Shown: positions 1 through 9,654, counted from the stretch's first letter. The stretch is 60,895 nucleotides of DNA from Candidatus Tumulicola scandinaviensis (GCA_003140835.1 PLLA01000063.1:88109-149003); one strand, 5' to 3'. The notes: generated from the letters alone by a model not told the origin. Program-made: numbers and translations.

Positions 1-677
1 TCGACGAAGTCGGAGCCGGAGATCGAAAGGAACGGGACGCCGGCTTCGCCGGCGATGGCACGTGCTAGGAGCGTCTTTCCCGTACCGGGGGGCCCGAGCA
101 GCAGCACGCCCTTGGGGATGCGAGCTCCCAACGACTGGTACTTCTTCGGATACTTCAGAAAGTCGACGATTTCGGCCAGCTCTTCTTTGGCTTCGTCGAC
201 GCCCGCGACGTCAGCGAACGTCACTTTGGGACGATTCTCCGACAGCATCTTGGCGCGCGAGCGGCCGAACGACAAGGCCTGGCTTCCCCCGCTCTGCGCT
301 TGCCTTAAGATGAAGAACAGCAGCAAGACCGTAATCGCCAGCGGCGCGAGCCCGATCAGGCTGGTGAAGAGGCCGGTGTTATTTTGTTGATCGAAACTGA
401 TCGCGGCGCTCTTGACCTTCCGGTAGACCTCGTCGACGAAGGTTTGATCGACGTTCGGAACCGCGACGCTATATTTAGCGCCATTGGTAAGGTCGCCGGT
501 GGCCGCCAGACCGACCGCGTGGAACGACTGTACCTGGCCGGCTTCGAGCTTCTGATAGAAGGCGCCGTAATCCAAGCGCGTCGCGCTCTCGCTCGGCTGA
601 ACGAAGCGTTCGACGATGATGAAGACGGCGACCACCGCCAGGATGATGAGAAGGATCGACCGGAGATTTTTGCTCAC
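1..677 (-). CDS. ftsH: ATP-dependent zinc metalloprotease FtsH, N-terminal part (partial)
   Basis: Membrane-anchored AAA+ protease that degrades misfolded membrane and regulatory proteins. The visible 225 residues start at a GTG ([16 protein letters not shown]), giving a first membrane segment at about residues 6-22, a periplasmic stretch, a second segment (about 110-130, [15 protein letters not shown]) and the start of the AAA domain with the Walker A motif GPPGTGKT and the following [14 protein letters not shown]. The gene leaves the window at base 1, so Walker B, SRH and the HEXXH zinc site are not seen. It lies 120 bp downstream of tilS in the same direction, a common bacterial tilS-ftsH neighbourhood. 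No ATG fits better than the GTG at 677. Confidence 0.95.
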   Translation of the reverse strand, partial: MSKNLRSILLIILAVVAVFIIVERFVQPSESATRLDYGAFYQKLEAGQVQSFHAVGLAATGDLTNGAKYSVAVPNVDQTFVDEVYRKVKSAAISFDQQNNTGLFTSLIGLAPLAITVLLLFFILRQAQSGGSQALSFGRSRAKMLSENRPKVTFADVAGVDEAKEELAEIVDFLKYPKKYQSLGARIPKGVLLLGPPGTGKTLLARAIAGEAGVPFLSISGSDFV

Positions 678-797
678 GCTAGCTTTCTGTGAGGCAGGCT
701 TCGATACTGTTGGGCCTTGCCGGGCATCGTTTCCTTTTAACACGTCGAGCGGCGGGGCCGGTTGCCCCGCTTGCCCGCCCGCGCCGGACGCCGTGCG

Positions 798-1685
798 TCA
801 CTCCCTGGATAGACCCGTGATACCGCCGCGAAGTATCTCCAGGCGCACCCCAGGTTTCATCCAAAAGCTGCCGCTTCCGCCCGACTCCAGCGCACGAACC
901 GCCGCCTCGACGTGGGAAAACTCGATGTCTCGAAGCTCCTCTCGGCCGGCTAGGCAGGCGCGAACGTGCCGCCGCAGGACGGCCCGCTGCGGCGCTTCGG
1001 ATTCGTCACCGACCAGCAGGGCGGCCCGGGCGACGGCTTCGTCGAGACCCGGAAAGAGCGGACGCAGCGCCTCAAGCGCGCCGCGTACGGCATTGCGGCG
1101 CAGACCGGCATCGGCATTGGTCGGATCGACCGCATAGGGGAGCGCCCCTACATGGCAGACATTCCGCAGCAGCTCGGCCGGCACGCTCAAAAGCGGCCGG
1201 GCGAGATCGATGCCGTCGCCGAGCGGGCGTCGCGCCCGCATGCCCGCAATGCCGTCCGGGCCGGTGCCGCGAAAGAGCGCCATGAGCACCGTTTCGCTTT
1301 GATCTTCGGCGTGGTGAGCGGTCGCGACCACCGTGCTTCCCGCGCGGCGGGCGCACTCCAAGAGCGCCGCATAACGGGCGTCCCGTAGCGACGCTTCGTC
1401 TCGGCCGTCCGGCCGCAGATGCACCGTTTCCAGTTCGATCCGAAAATTCGCGGCAACGCCGGCGGCCACGCACTCGTCTTGCCACGCCGAGGGACGCACG
1501 CCGTGATTGACGTGCGCGAGCCGCAGTTCGAGTCGCATCGGCGTTGCCAGCTCGTGCAACGCGGCCACCAGCGCAACCGAATCGGGACCGCCGCTGCATC
1601 CAATCAACACCCGGTCGCCGCGACGAATTGCTCCGCCCTGGCGGATCGCTCGCTCGATGTCGCGCTCCGGGTGCGTCCTTCTCAA
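798..1685 (-). CDS. tilS: tRNA(Ile)-lysidine synthase TilS
   Basis: Converts C34 of the AUA-reading tRNA-Ile to lysidine using ATP and lysine. The PP-loop signature CSGGPDS lies about 25 residues from the start, followed by the N-type ATP pyrophosphatase fold (LAHVNHG, ATAHHAEDQSETVLM, DPTNAD, RRNAVR). The chosen start is a TTG overlapping the smpB stop (TTGA); the longer open frame upstream lies over smpB and has no family similarity. The resulting 295-residue protein is a short form with little C-terminal extension. It belongs to the overlap-coupled operon that starts at moeA. Confidence 0.9.
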   Translation of the reverse strand: MRRTHPERDIERAIRQGGAIRRGDRVLIGCSGGPDSVALVAALHELATPMRLELRLAHVNHGVRPSAWQDECVAAGVAANFRIELETVHLRPDGRDEASLRDARYAALLECARRAGSTVVATAHHAEDQSETVLMALFRGTGPDGIAGMRARRPLGDGIDLARPLLSVPAELLRNVCHVGALPYAVDPTNADAGLRRNAVRGALEALRPLFPGLDEAVARAALLVGDESEAPQRAVLRRHVRACLAGREELRDIEFSHVEAAVRALESGGSGSFWMKPGVRLEILRGGITGLSRE

Positions 1686-2173
1686 CGACGGACCTGGCGA
1701 GCAATTTCGCGCTCGACGTCGCGCTTGGCGACGTCGGCGCGTTTGTCCCAAAGCTTCTTGCCGCGTGCGAGACCGAGCTGAACTTTGGCCATACCGCGCG
1801 TGAAGTAGAGCCGCAGTGGAACGATCGTCAATCCTTTTTCGCCAACGCGGCTCTGCAGCCGCTCGATTTGTTCCCGGTGCATGAGCAGCTTGCGCGGACG
1901 ATTCGGATCCACGTTGGAGAAGCTGCCCTGCTTGTAGTTCGGAACGTGCATTCCGAGCAACCACGCCTCGCCGTCGCGAAAACGAGCGTACGCTTCGTTC
2001 AAGCTCACACCGCCCGCGCGAATCGACTTCACCTCGGTTCCGCTGAGCACCAGCCCGGCTTCGAGCGACTCCAGGATCTCGTATTCGTGGCGCGCTCGCC
2101 GGTTATCGATAGCCGGGGCGGCGCCGAGTTTTTCGCGCTGCACCTTGGCGGCTCGCTGCTGTTTCGATTTCAC
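1682..2173 (-). CDS. smpB: SsrA-binding protein SmpB
   Basis: Partner of tmRNA in rescue of stalled ribosomes. The 163-residue protein has the family features in order: NRRARHEYEILE, GTEVKSIR, NEAYARF, HVPNYKQG, PRKLLMH, GLTIVPLRLYF, KVQLGLARGKKLWDKR, and a basic C-terminal tail (residues 140-163) expected to enter the mRNA channel. The start is GTG, overlapping the upstream thioesterase stop (GTGA), and the stop overlaps the tilS TTG, so translation is probably coupled on both sides. No tmRNA gene is visible in the window. Confidence 0.97.
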   Translation of the reverse strand: MKSKQQRAAKVQREKLGAAPAIDNRRARHEYEILESLEAGLVLSGTEVKSIRAGGVSLNEAYARFRDGEAWLLGMHVPNYKQGSFSNVDPNRPRKLLMHREQIERLQSRVGEKGLTIVPLRLYFTRGMAKVQLGLARGKKLWDKRADVAKRDVEREIARQVRR

Positions 2174-2613
2174 GAGATTTGTGGATTACGCCGGTCGGGG
2201 GCGGCATCGAGTGGGCCGCGCGAAACGAAATGCCCGTGGCCCTGCACGAGCACGGCGCCGCCAGCGTCGAAGATGGTCGCTTCCACGCCGAGCACGTTGC
2301 GGCGCTGCCAGGTAACCCGGCCGCTCACTTCGATCGGGACTTCCAACGGAACCGGCTTGCGAAAACGCACGTTGACGCTGGCGGTGACGCCGCGATGCCC
2401 GGCATATCCGGCGGCATGCGCCATCGCTTCGTCGAGCAGCGCCATCACGATGCCGCCGTGGGCGATGCCGCGCCACCCCTGATACTGCGGCGCGAGCGTC
2501 ACCGCGGCGCGTACGCCTTCGCCCGCGGCGCGATCGAAATGCAAGTGCATGCCCACCGGATTGTCAGGACCGCACGCAAAGCAGTTTCCGTCGTCGAACG
2601 GGACGTCGCTCAT
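2170..2613 (-). CDS. PaaI/YigI-type hotdog-fold thioesterase
   Basis: A 147-residue hotdog protein. It opens with a Cys-containing N-terminal segment (NCFACGPDNPVGMHL) typical of the short PaaI-like group, followed by the hotdog helix GWRGIAHGGIVMALLDEAM, whose HGG is the usual catalytic/binding turn, and VTASVNVRFRKPVPL in the sheet. It probably hydrolyses an acyl-CoA thioester in the cytoplasm; the substrate cannot be told from sequence. The start at MSDVPFDD overlaps the metallophosphoesterase stop (ATGA); the longer upstream reading lies over that gene and is rejected. Confidence 0.85.
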   Translation of the reverse strand: MSDVPFDDGNCFACGPDNPVGMHLHFDRAAGEGVRAAVTLAPQYQGWRGIAHGGIVMALLDEAMAHAAGYAGHRGVTASVNVRFRKPVPLEVPIEVSGRVTWQRRNVLGVEATIFDAGGAVLVQGHGHFVSRGPLDAAPDRRNPQIS

Positions 2614-3335
2614 CGACCGGCGTCCAGTCGATCCGCCAGATAGTCGGGCAAGTGCGCTTGGTGGATTTTGGCTTTGACCGCCGCAATCGGATACTCGTAA
2701 CGCACCCACTCCACGCGCGAGGCTTCCGGCTCGTAGAACACGATCGACGCTTCCGGGTTGAGATCGCGCGGCTGCCCGACGCTGCCGACGTCGACGATGT
2801 AACGGCGCCCGCCCTCGAGGATCAGCTCGCCTCCATGCTGCATGTGTTTGTGTCCGATGGTCCCATCGGGTTCGCGCACCCAGTATTCTGCGATATGCGT
2901 GTGGCCGATGAACACCAGCGGCGCGTCGGTTCGTTCGAAGGCCTTGGCGGCCGCGCGCTTGTCGAGAATGTATTCGAAGTAGTTCACCGGCGCGCCGTGC
3001 ACCATCAGAAAGCCGGGAAAACGTAACTCATACGCGAGCGTATTGAGCCACGCGCGGCTTTCTTCGTCGAGCACGGTTTGCGTCCACTCGATGGCCGCGC
3101 GAGCGGCATCGTTGAAGAACTCGACTCCGTAGCCTTCCAAGGCCGCCAAGTCGTGGTTTCCCAGCACGGCATACTTCGCGCGATCGCGCAACAGGTGAAC
3201 GCACTCGTTGGGATTCGCACCGTAGCCTACCATGTCGCCCAAACAGGCGAGTTCGTCGCCGAGCTTCACGTGCGACAACGCCCGCTCCAGCGATTCGAGA
3301 TTACCGTGGACGTCGGAGAGAATCGCGTACCTCAC
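2610..3335 (-). CDS. Calcineurin-like metallophosphoesterase (YfcE/ApaH-like group)
   Basis: Two-metal phosphoesterase of 241 residues. All metal-ligand motifs are present in order: DVHGN (residues 8-12), GDMVGYG (about 33-39), GNHD (about 59-62) and GHTH (about 144-147). This arrangement matches small cytoplasmic phosphodiesterases/phosphatases related to YfcE; the natural substrate is not predictable. It sits between hisC and the thioesterase gene with 4-bp overlaps at both ends, so it is a strict operon member. Confidence 0.88.
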   Translation of the reverse strand: MRYAILSDVHGNLESLERALSHVKLGDELACLGDMVGYGANPNECVHLLRDRAKYAVLGNHDLAALEGYGVEFFNDAARAAIEWTQTVLDEESRAWLNTLAYELRFPGFLMVHGAPVNYFEYILDKRAAAKAFERTDAPLVFIGHTHIAEYWVREPDGTIGHKHMQHGGELILEGGRRYIVDVGSVGQPRDLNPEASIVFYEPEASRVEWVRYEYPIAAVKAKIHQAHLPDYLADRLDAGR

Positions 3336-4429
3336 GCCGGCACCTCGGCAACCACCTGTCGCAGGGCGCCGGCGAACGCGCGCCGCATCGGCTCGGTACC
3401 CGCACTCACGCGGACGTAGCGGTCGAGCGGCGGCGCCCCGGGCTTACGGACCCAAACGCCGCGCCTCAGCAGGTCATTCACGACCTGGGTCGCGCGTGCG
3501 GCGGTTTCCATGTCGAGACAGACGAAATTCGTGCACGACTCGATGAAGCCGCAACCAAGCTCCGAAGCGAGCGCGTAGTAGTCGGAGCGCGCCCGAGCGG
3601 TTGCGGCGACGACCCGATCGCGAAAGGCGTCGTCGGCCAACGACGCCAGCGCGCCGACCTGCGCGTTGCGATTGATGCCGTAATGCAGCCGAATTTTTTG
3701 AAACGTCCGGACGTTGGATTCGGCAGTGACCCCGTAGCCAATGCGGGCTCCGGCCATGCCGTAAGCTTTCGAGAACGTCCGCATGCGAATCACGCGCTCT
3801 TCGATTCGCAGCGGCAGCAAGTCGCGAGTAGCGACGAAATCCGCATACGCTTCGTCGAGCAGCAGCAGCGAATCGTGCGGCAGCGCGCTGCAAAACCGGT
3901 TCATGTCGTCGCGGCCGATAAACCGTCCGCTGGGGTTGTCGGGATTCGCCAAATATACCAGCGCCGGGCGAAGGCGCCGGGCGATCTCGAGCAACGCATC
4001 CAAGTCGGGCGTTCCGTCGGGGCGGTAGTCGGCGAATTCGAGTCGGGCGCCGTAGCCGATCGCGTGGTAGTTCAGCGTGGGATACGTGCCGCGGGTGGTG
4101 AGGACGACACCGCCGGGTGCTACGAAGGCGCGCACTGCCAATCCCATCACGTCGTCGATACCCGAGCCAACGACGATCTGTTGCTGATTGCAGCCGTGTT
4201 TTTGAGCGAGCGCGTCGCGAAGATCGAGCGACTCGGGATCGCCATACCATCCCAAGCGCTCCAACTCTGCGCTCATGGCGGCGATCGCCTTGGGCGACGG
4301 TCCGAACGGACTTTCATTGGCGCCCAAACGCACCAGCCGGCGCAAGCCGGCTTCACGCATGAGTTGTTCGGGACCGACGAACGGCGTCGTCGCGGGAATC
4401 GCTTCGATCGCGGGCGTGGGGCGGATCAT
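3332..4429 (-). CDS. hisC: Histidinol-phosphate aminotransferase-like PLP enzyme
   Basis: Fold-type I aminotransferase of 365 residues, most like HisC, which transaminates imidazole-acetol phosphate in histidine synthesis. Seen are the N-terminal LGANESPFGPSPKA, the cofactor-loop YLANPDNPSGRF, DEAYADF, and the PLP-lysine site TFSKAYGMAGARIGY; the C-terminal RVSAGTEPM carries the conserved substrate-carboxylate arginine region. No other his genes are nearby, so a related aromatic or threonine-phosphate role is possible. It lies 14 bp after moeA and overlaps the phosphoesterase start. Confidence 0.85.
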   Translation of the reverse strand: MIRPTPAIEAIPATTPFVGPEQLMREAGLRRLVRLGANESPFGPSPKAIAAMSAELERLGWYGDPESLDLRDALAQKHGCNQQQIVVGSGIDDVMGLAVRAFVAPGGVVLTTRGTYPTLNYHAIGYGARLEFADYRPDGTPDLDALLEIARRLRPALVYLANPDNPSGRFIGRDDMNRFCSALPHDSLLLLDEAYADFVATRDLLPLRIEERVIRMRTFSKAYGMAGARIGYGVTAESNVRTFQKIRLHYGINRNAQVGALASLADDAFRDRVVAATARARSDYYALASELGCGFIESCTNFVCLDMETAARATQVVNDLLRRGVWVRKPGAPPLDRYVRVSAGTEPMRRAFAGALRQVVAEVPA

Positions 4430-4443
4430 TATCGGTAGACTTC

Positions 4444-5691
4444 CTAGACCCCCAAAAAGCGGTGGATGGTGACGAGTGCGCCTGCGGCCAGTTCTGCATC
4501 GCGCTCTTCCATCACGAGATACCCGCCTGCGCGGGCCGTGAGGCTCACCGAAAACGAACGCAAGGGGAGAGGATGCGCCAGTGGAGTGCCGCCATCATTC
4601 CCCAGAGCCACCGGAACGTACCACGTCCATCCGGCTCGGCCACAGGCCGCTTCGGCCAAACGCGCCGTCGTCGTTGCGGTCGGAACCGGCGCACCGACCA
4701 ACGCGCCGACGATCGGCGCGAAAACCGCTTCGAGCATCATTAACGCCGAAGTCGGATTGCCGGGTAAGCCGAGAATCGGCTTGCCTGCGACGGCGCCGAG
4801 CAGCGACGGCTTTCCGGGTTTTACGCGAAGTCCGTGCACGACGATACCGGGATCGCCCAGCGCGGCGACTGCACCGGGAAGGCGATCGCGTTCGCCGACC
4901 GACGACCCGCCGCTCACCGCGACCGCGTCGCACCGTTCCAGCGCGATCGACAGCTCCCGCTGGAAAGCGCCGGCATCGTCGGCCAGGTTGGGGTAGTGAC
5001 GCACCTCGGCGCCCATCGCACGCAGCGACGCCGCAATCGCATAGCGATTGGAATCGCGCACTTGGCCGGCGTTTGGCTGCGTCGATGCTGGCACGATTTC
5101 GTCGCCGCTCGAGAACACGGCGATGAGCGGACGGCGATAAACCTCTACCTCGATGACGCCGAGCGCCGCCAGCACGCCGGCGTGGGGCGCGCCGATGCGC
5201 GTGCCCGGCAACAGTATCGCTTCGCCTCGGCGCATGTCGGCACCGCGCGGGACGACGTTAGTGCCGAATTCGACCGCCGCCGCAACGTGCACGCGCGAGC
5301 CCTCGACGCGCGCGTCTTCGATTGGAACGACCGCATCGGCACCCGGTGGAAGCACTCCGCCGGTCGGAATGCGCAGCGTTTGCGAACCGCCGATCGGTGC
5401 TTCCGACGATTCGCCCATGCGCACCTCGCCGGCAATTTCGAACGTACCCGGACTCGCGGCGGCACGCACTGCGAACCCGTCCATTGCGGAGCGTGCGGCA
5501 CTGGGATAGTCGTCGTCGGCGTCGACGCGGCGAGCCAGTACGCGACCGAACGCATCGTCGAGCGGTATGCGCTCGATCGCGGGCGACGCCAAACGAACGC
5601 GCGAAAAAAATGCAACCAGCGCTTGTTTCGGCGCAAGCAGCTTTCCGGTTGCAAATCCAGCACCCGGTAGGAGTGCGTTTACGGGTTGCAT
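4444..5691 (-). CDS. moeA: Molybdopterin molybdenumtransferase MoeA
   Basis: Inserts molybdate into adenylyl-molybdopterin. Family motifs seen: [28 protein letters not shown], the domain III signature [21 protein letters not shown] and [11 protein letters not shown]. The C-terminal beta-barrel domain IV is present. The frame allows starts at 5718, 5709 and 5691. I use 5691 ([10 protein letters not shown]) because the two longer forms overlap the divergent serS start; all three leave the MoeA core intact. It is the first gene of the leftward core operon. Confidence 0.9.
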   Translation of the reverse strand: MQPVNALLPGAGFATGKLLAPKQALVAFFSRVRLASPAIERIPLDDAFGRVLARRVDADDDYPSAARSAMDGFAVRAAASPGTFEIAGEVRMGESSEAPIGGSQTLRIPTGGVLPPGADAVVPIEDARVEGSRVHVAAAVEFGTNVVPRGADMRRGEAILLPGTRIGAPHAGVLAALGVIEVEVYRRPLIAVFSSGDEIVPASTQPNAGQVRDSNRYAIAASLRAMGAEVRHYPNLADDAGAFQRELSIALERCDAVAVSGGSSVGERDRLPGAVAALGDPGIVVHGLRVKPGKPSLLGAVAGKPILGLPGNPTSALMMLEAVFAPIVGALVGAPVPTATTTARLAEAACGRAGWTWYVPVALGNDGGTPLAHPLPLRSFSVSLTARAGGYLVMEERDAELAAGALVTIHRFLGV

Positions 5692-5707
5692 AAAGGCGCG
5701 CTTCTCC

Positions 5708-6988
5708 ATGTTGGACATCGCCGTCGTTCGGCGGGATCCCGATCGCGTTCGACGATCGGCCCATCGCCGCGGGCACGACCCATCGTTTGTGGACGAGATT
5801 CTGCGCTACGACGTGGAGTACCGCTCCGCACTCACAGCTGCCGAACAGGCCAGGGCCGAAAAGAATCGTCTTTCGGCCGAGATCGGACGTTCGCCCGATA
5901 AGGCCACCGCCGCTCGCGCGCGGCGTCCGGCTATCGATGCCCTTTCGCAAACCATTGCGCGCGAAGAAGAGCGCGCGCGATCGCTCGCCCCGGAGCAAGA
6001 AGATTCGCCGCTGCACGAGCTCCTCGCGAGTTCGCCGAATCTGCTCGACGACTCGGTCCCGGATGGAAACGACGAACGTGCCAACGTGCTGGTGCGGTCG
6101 TGGGGCGAACCCCGGCGCTTCGACTTCGAACCCAAGCCGCATTGGGAAGTGGGCGAGGCTCTCGGCGCGCTCGATTTCGAACGCGCCGCTAAGCTTTCGG
6201 GCAGCCGCTTTACCTTGCTCAAAGGAAAGGGGGCACGGCTCTCGCGCGCGCTCGTTCAATTCTTTCTCGATCGCGCGACTGCCGCCGGCTACGTGGAAGT
6301 CGCTCCACCGTTACTCGTGAGCCGCAAAACGATGTGGTCGACCGGCCAGCTGAGCAAATTTGCCGACGCCATGTTCGCCGATCCGGATGCCGGCCTGTTC
6401 ATGATTCCGACCGCCGAGGTTCCTTTGACGGCCTTGCATGGCGACGAGATTCTCGGTGCCGGCGAGCTGCCGCTGCGCTACGCGGCATACACGCCCTGCT
6501 TTCGCAAAGAAGCCGGTGCCGCCGGCAGAGACACGCGCGGGCTCATTCGCCTGCACCAGTTCGAAAAGGTCGAGCTCGTCTGGCTGACGACGCCCGAAGC
6601 ATCGTTCGACGCGCTCGAATCTCTGACGAACGACGCCGAGGTGCTCCTGCAAGCGCTCGGCCTTCCGTACCGTACGATCGCACTGTGTGCCGGCGACACG
6701 AGCTTCAACGCCGCCAAGACGTACGATCTCGAAGTCTGGTTGCCGAATGCCGGGACGTACCGCGAGATCAGCTCGTGTTCCGACTGCACCGATTTTCAAG
6801 CGCGGCGTGCCGCCATTCGATTCCGCCGGGATGAGGGCAGCAAACCCGAGCTCGCGCACACGCTCAACGGTTCGGGTTTGGCGATCGGCCGCACGTTAGC
6901 CGCAATCCTGGAAAATTACCAGCAAGCCGACGGTTCGGTCGCCGTCCCCGAAGTGCTCCGCCCGTACGCCGGATTCGCCTCCCTCTAA
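5708..6988 (+). CDS. serS: Serine-tRNA ligase
   Basis: Class II aminoacyl-tRNA synthetase of 426 residues. The N-terminal coiled-coil arm (residues 1-110; [15 protein letters not shown], then [16 protein letters not shown]) clamps the tRNA. The catalytic domain shows motif 2 ([29 protein letters not shown]) in pieces and motif 3 ([20 protein letters not shown]) with its ATP-binding arginine. The ATG at 5708 matches the family start; the upstream open frame runs through moeA. The gene is divergent from moeA with almost no space, so the two promoters must overlap coding sequence. Confidence 0.95.
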   Translation: MLDIAVVRRDPDRVRRSAHRRGHDPSFVDEILRYDVEYRSALTAAEQARAEKNRLSAEIGRSPDKATAARARRPAIDALSQTIAREEERARSLAPEQEDSPLHELLASSPNLLDDSVPDGNDERANVLVRSWGEPRRFDFEPKPHWEVGEALGALDFERAAKLSGSRFTLLKGKGARLSRALVQFFLDRATAAGYVEVAPPLLVSRKTMWSTGQLSKFADAMFADPDAGLFMIPTAEVPLTALHGDEILGAGELPLRYAAYTPCFRKEAGAAGRDTRGLIRLHQFEKVELVWLTTPEASFDALESLTNDAEVLLQALGLPYRTIALCAGDTSFNAAKTYDLEVWLPNAGTYREISSCSDCTDFQARRAAIRFRRDEGSKPELAHTLNGSGLAIGRTLAAILENYQQADGSVAVPEVLRPYAGFASL

Positions 6989-7049
6989 TCCTTCGACTTC
7001 GGCGCTTCGCGCCTCGCTCCAGGGTGACAAAAAATAGCGGCGGCTCCGC
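6989..7049. repeat. Short intergenic repeat of the 'TCCTTCGACTTCG...GGATGAC' type
   Basis: Between serS and the next gene lie two imperfect copies of a motif that ends in (C)AGGGTGAC or CAGGATGAC, each preceded by a GC-rich arm (CTTCGGCGCTTCGCGCCTCG and GCGGCGGCTCCGCTC). This resembles the widespread small palindromic extragenic elements of environmental bacteria. The arms could fold as hairpins and may serve as the 3-prime boundary of both convergent transcripts. Confidence 0.4.
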
Positions 7050-7403
7050 TCAGGATGACAACGATTCGAGGTGGTCGGCTAATGCCTCGACGGCGCGTGA
7101 GCGCTCGTGCACCGACGCACCGGCCGGGAAGAACGCCTCGATGCGAACCGCGGTGTTGGAGTCGTCTATTCGCGTCAGCGTGCAGCGAACGCGTTCGTTG
7201 TTCACCAAGCCGAAGGCCGCCTCGATGAAACCACCGCGCCGGTCGTCGATAGCGAGGTACGCACCGAGCGCGCGTTCGATCGCGCGTAAGACCTCATTGT
7301 AGGCTGCGTCGTAGCCGAAGGCCAGCGCGACGTCGCGATGCGGGCGCAGGCCGACTTTCTGCCGGTCGTCCCGGAGGCGCAGCCACCGCGCAATGAAACT
7401 CAT
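7050..7403 (-). CDS. Small uncharacterised protein, possibly SRPBCC-like
   Basis: A 117-residue cytoplasmic protein starting MSFIARWLRLRDD, with an alternating strand/helix pattern (YLAIDDRRGGFIEAAFG, VRCTLTRID, VRIEAFFPAGA) and a C-terminal helix. It has no catalytic motif I recognise. The start codon overlaps the stop of the DUF4010 gene (ATGA), so it is co-translated with that membrane protein and may be its partner. The longer open frame upstream lies over the membrane protein gene. Confidence 0.6.
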   Translation of the reverse strand: MSFIARWLRLRDDRQKVGLRPHRDVALAFGYDAAYNEVLRAIERALGAYLAIDDRRGGFIEAAFGLVNNERVRCTLTRIDDSNTAVRIEAFFPAGASVHERSRAVEALADHLESLSS

Positions 7404-8653
7404 CGCAAAAGCGCGTATCCCAATACGGCGCCGAGCGCGGCGACGACCAAGAGCGTGCCCGCCGGAATCCAGCTTTGGCGTTGTCGAGAAAACCCGACGG
7501 TGTAGACGGCCTTGAGCACGTTGTTCGACGATGTCGCGATGACGATCGCGAGCGCGGCGGTCGCCAGCCCTAGCTTGGCGATGCCGCCTTGCGCGAGGCC
7601 GAGAACGAACGGATCGATGTCGGTGACGCCGACCACGGCTGCCAGGCCGAGCACGCCCGCGCGTCCCAGACCGGTTTGTACCAGCGTCGTGACCGCCGAG
7701 ATCAACACCAGCAGCGCCGCAAATATCAAGGCCGTGGTCAGCTGCAGTGGGTTCGAAACGGCTTCTTGAGTCGCGGCACTCGGGCCGCGGCGCGAGCGTA
7801 TCCACGCCAGGACCATCACGACGGCGCACGGGATCGTCATCGGCAGCAGCAGCGCGCGTCCGAGAGCCACGCTAAAAATCGAGCATACCGCGAGCACCCG
7901 CAAATACATCATGCCGGTGGCGGCAACGATCCCGGCCTCCAGCGCCGGCGACATCCCCTCGTCGTGCGAACGGCGTGCCAAAACGACCGTGGTCGCCGTC
8001 GACGAATAGAGGCCTCCGAGAACCGATGCCAGCAGGGTGCCGCTTTTCGGGAAGACGTACCGCTGCAGCAGGTAACTCGCGTAGGAAATCGTTGAAACGG
8101 CGATCACCGCCAACCACACGCCGAACGGGGTAACCGTCGTGTACGGAATCGGCGGCCCTTTTGCCAGCAGCGGTAACACGATGCCGACGAGGATGAGGAA
8201 TTTGCCCGCGGTGACGATCTCCTCGCCGGGAACGCGGCGCGCCCAGGCGTGCAACGTTCGCTTACCGCCGAGGAGCAACACCGCAGCAACCGCGGTCGTG
8301 ACGCTGATCCACAGCGGTTGCGTCAACGCAACCGGGCCGAGAACGTAGGCGATCAGATTGCAGAGCGGGACGATGAAACCGGTCTCTGCGGGCCCCGTCT
8401 TCGTAAACTCGCCGCGCAGGTAGACGAACGTCCAACCGCCGAGGACCAACAGGCCGGCGAGAAAAGCGGCTCCGTATTTCGGCTCGATTAGGTACAGTAC
8501 GCCGCCGGCCAGCGCCAGCATCGGGAACGTGCGCACGCCGCCGGGCCTAGGCGCCTCATCCGAATAGAACTCTTCGTAGGCGAATCCGAAGAACAGCGAC
8601 AAGCCCAACAAAAGCGCGAATCGTTCGGCGCCGCTGCCGGTGAAGCCGTTCAC
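7400..8653 (-). CDS. MgtC/SapB-like integral membrane protein with DUF4010
   Basis: A 417-residue polytopic membrane protein with about 12 hydrophobic segments. The N-terminal part (residues 1-140) resembles MgtC/SapB (RFALLLGLSLFFGF, AGGVLYLIEPKYGAAFLAGL) and the remainder matches the DUF4010 layout, including the re-entrant-looking GGLYSSTATTVVLARRS and GLAAVVGVTDIDPFVLGLAQ. The function is unknown; the family is suspected to take part in ion or small-molecule transport. It is translationally coupled on both sides (4-bp overlaps). Confidence 0.82.
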   Translation of the reverse strand: MNGFTGSGAERFALLLGLSLFFGFAYEEFYSDEAPRPGGVRTFPMLALAGGVLYLIEPKYGAAFLAGLLVLGGWTFVYLRGEFTKTGPAETGFIVPLCNLIAYVLGPVALTQPLWISVTTAVAAVLLLGGKRTLHAWARRVPGEEIVTAGKFLILVGIVLPLLAKGPPIPYTTVTPFGVWLAVIAVSTISYASYLLQRYVFPKSGTLLASVLGGLYSSTATTVVLARRSHDEGMSPALEAGIVAATGMMYLRVLAVCSIFSVALGRALLLPMTIPCAVVMVLAWIRSRRGPSAATQEAVSNPLQLTTALIFAALLVLISAVTTLVQTGLGRAGVLGLAAVVGVTDIDPFVLGLAQGGIAKLGLATAALAIVIATSSNNVLKAVYTVGFSRQRQSWIPAGTLLVVAALGAVLGYALLR

Positions 8654-9612
8654 GAGAGTTCTCGAATTAACTCCAGAAGCTTTTGCCGGTCGAGCAGACG
8701 AATGTGTCCGTGCTCGCGGCGCAGGATGTCGCGTGACTCCAACTCCGCAATCGCGCGCGCGGCGACTTCTTTCACCGTACCGGCGGCGGCGGCGATTTGC
8801 GATTGGGTCACGGTTGCCAAAGCCGCGTTGGCCTGAACGAGGCCGCGCTCAGGCATCGAGTACGGAACCAGCACGCGTGCGATGCGCGCGAGAATCGGCA
8901 GCGCGCCTTGAGCCGTGAGCGTATCGTTCATCTGCCGGAGCCGTTGCGCGATCACGACGCCGAGCGCGTTGGTCAACTGAGGGTAGCGCGATGCAATTTC
9001 GGTCACCACGTCCCACGGCAGTTTTACGATACGCGCCGTTTTGGAAAAGACGACGATGCGCGCGTTCGACAACCCACGATCGAAGTATTCGGCCACGCCA
9101 AAGAGTTCCAGCGGAAGAATCTCGTAGAGGATCCGCTCGCGATCGGTTTCGTGGCCTTTGGCGCGCACGACGATGCCTTCGGTCACGACGCCGATGTAGG
9201 GCCATTCGGAATTTTCGGCGACCAGTGTCTGGCCGCGCCGTCCAGTTTGCGGAATCGCGGAGGCCGCCAGCTCGTTGAACACCGGTTCGTTGAGACCGGT
9301 AAACGCGGCACAGCCGGCGAGAGCTTGCGCGAGCGGATTACGTTCGCCTTCGCGTCCTTCACGCGGCGTCATCGAGACGCGCCAAATGCCGCGCGCGACG
9401 CGGCGCGTTTCAATGACGTAGCGTTCGGGATGTTCCTGAACGACCCGTGCCGACAACCCTCGCGGCTCGTGCTCGGTTATGAACGTGAGGGAGGCACCGG
9501 ATGGTAAGCGGTCGAGAGCTTCGCGGACCAGGGTCGGCCGGTCCCATGCCGGGAGGCCGCGAAGATCGATTTCAGAAGGGTTCGTCACGCCGGTCACGTT
9601 CTCGCCGAGCAA
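8650..9612 (-). CDS. Crp/Fnr-type regulator with N-terminal DUF2249 domain
   Basis: A 320-residue two-part protein. Residues about 13-85 (IDLRGLPAWDRPTLVREALDRL ... ITEHEPRGL) match a DUF2249 domain. From about residue 95 a cyclic-nucleotide-binding-fold effector domain follows (FNELAASAIPQTGRRGQTL, LPLELFGVAEYF), then a dimer helix and a winged HTH (TQSQIAAAAGTVKEVAARAIAELESR). The cAMP-contact arginine motif is not clear, so the ligand may be something else, for example a redox or NO-type signal as in other DUF2249 settings (inference). It is the first gene of the operon with the DUF4010 protein. Confidence 0.85.
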   Translation of the reverse strand: MLGENVTGVTNPSEIDLRGLPAWDRPTLVREALDRLPSGASLTFITEHEPRGLSARVVQEHPERYVIETRRVARGIWRVSMTPREGREGERNPLAQALAGCAAFTGLNEPVFNELAASAIPQTGRRGQTLVAENSEWPYIGVVTEGIVVRAKGHETDRERILYEILPLELFGVAEYFDRGLSNARIVVFSKTARIVKLPWDVVTEIASRYPQLTNALGVVIAQRLRQMNDTLTAQGALPILARIARVLVPYSMPERGLVQANAALATVTQSQIAAAAGTVKEVAARAIAELESRDILRREHGHIRLLDRQKLLELIRELS

Positions 9613-9654
9613 AGCGCTCTACTCCCTAGACGAAGCACCTGAGAGGACTTGAGC

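Noticed and set aside
1544-2482. 312-codon rightward open frame across tilS, smpB and the thioesterase
   Set aside because: Antisense shadow of three well-recognised genes; no family features.
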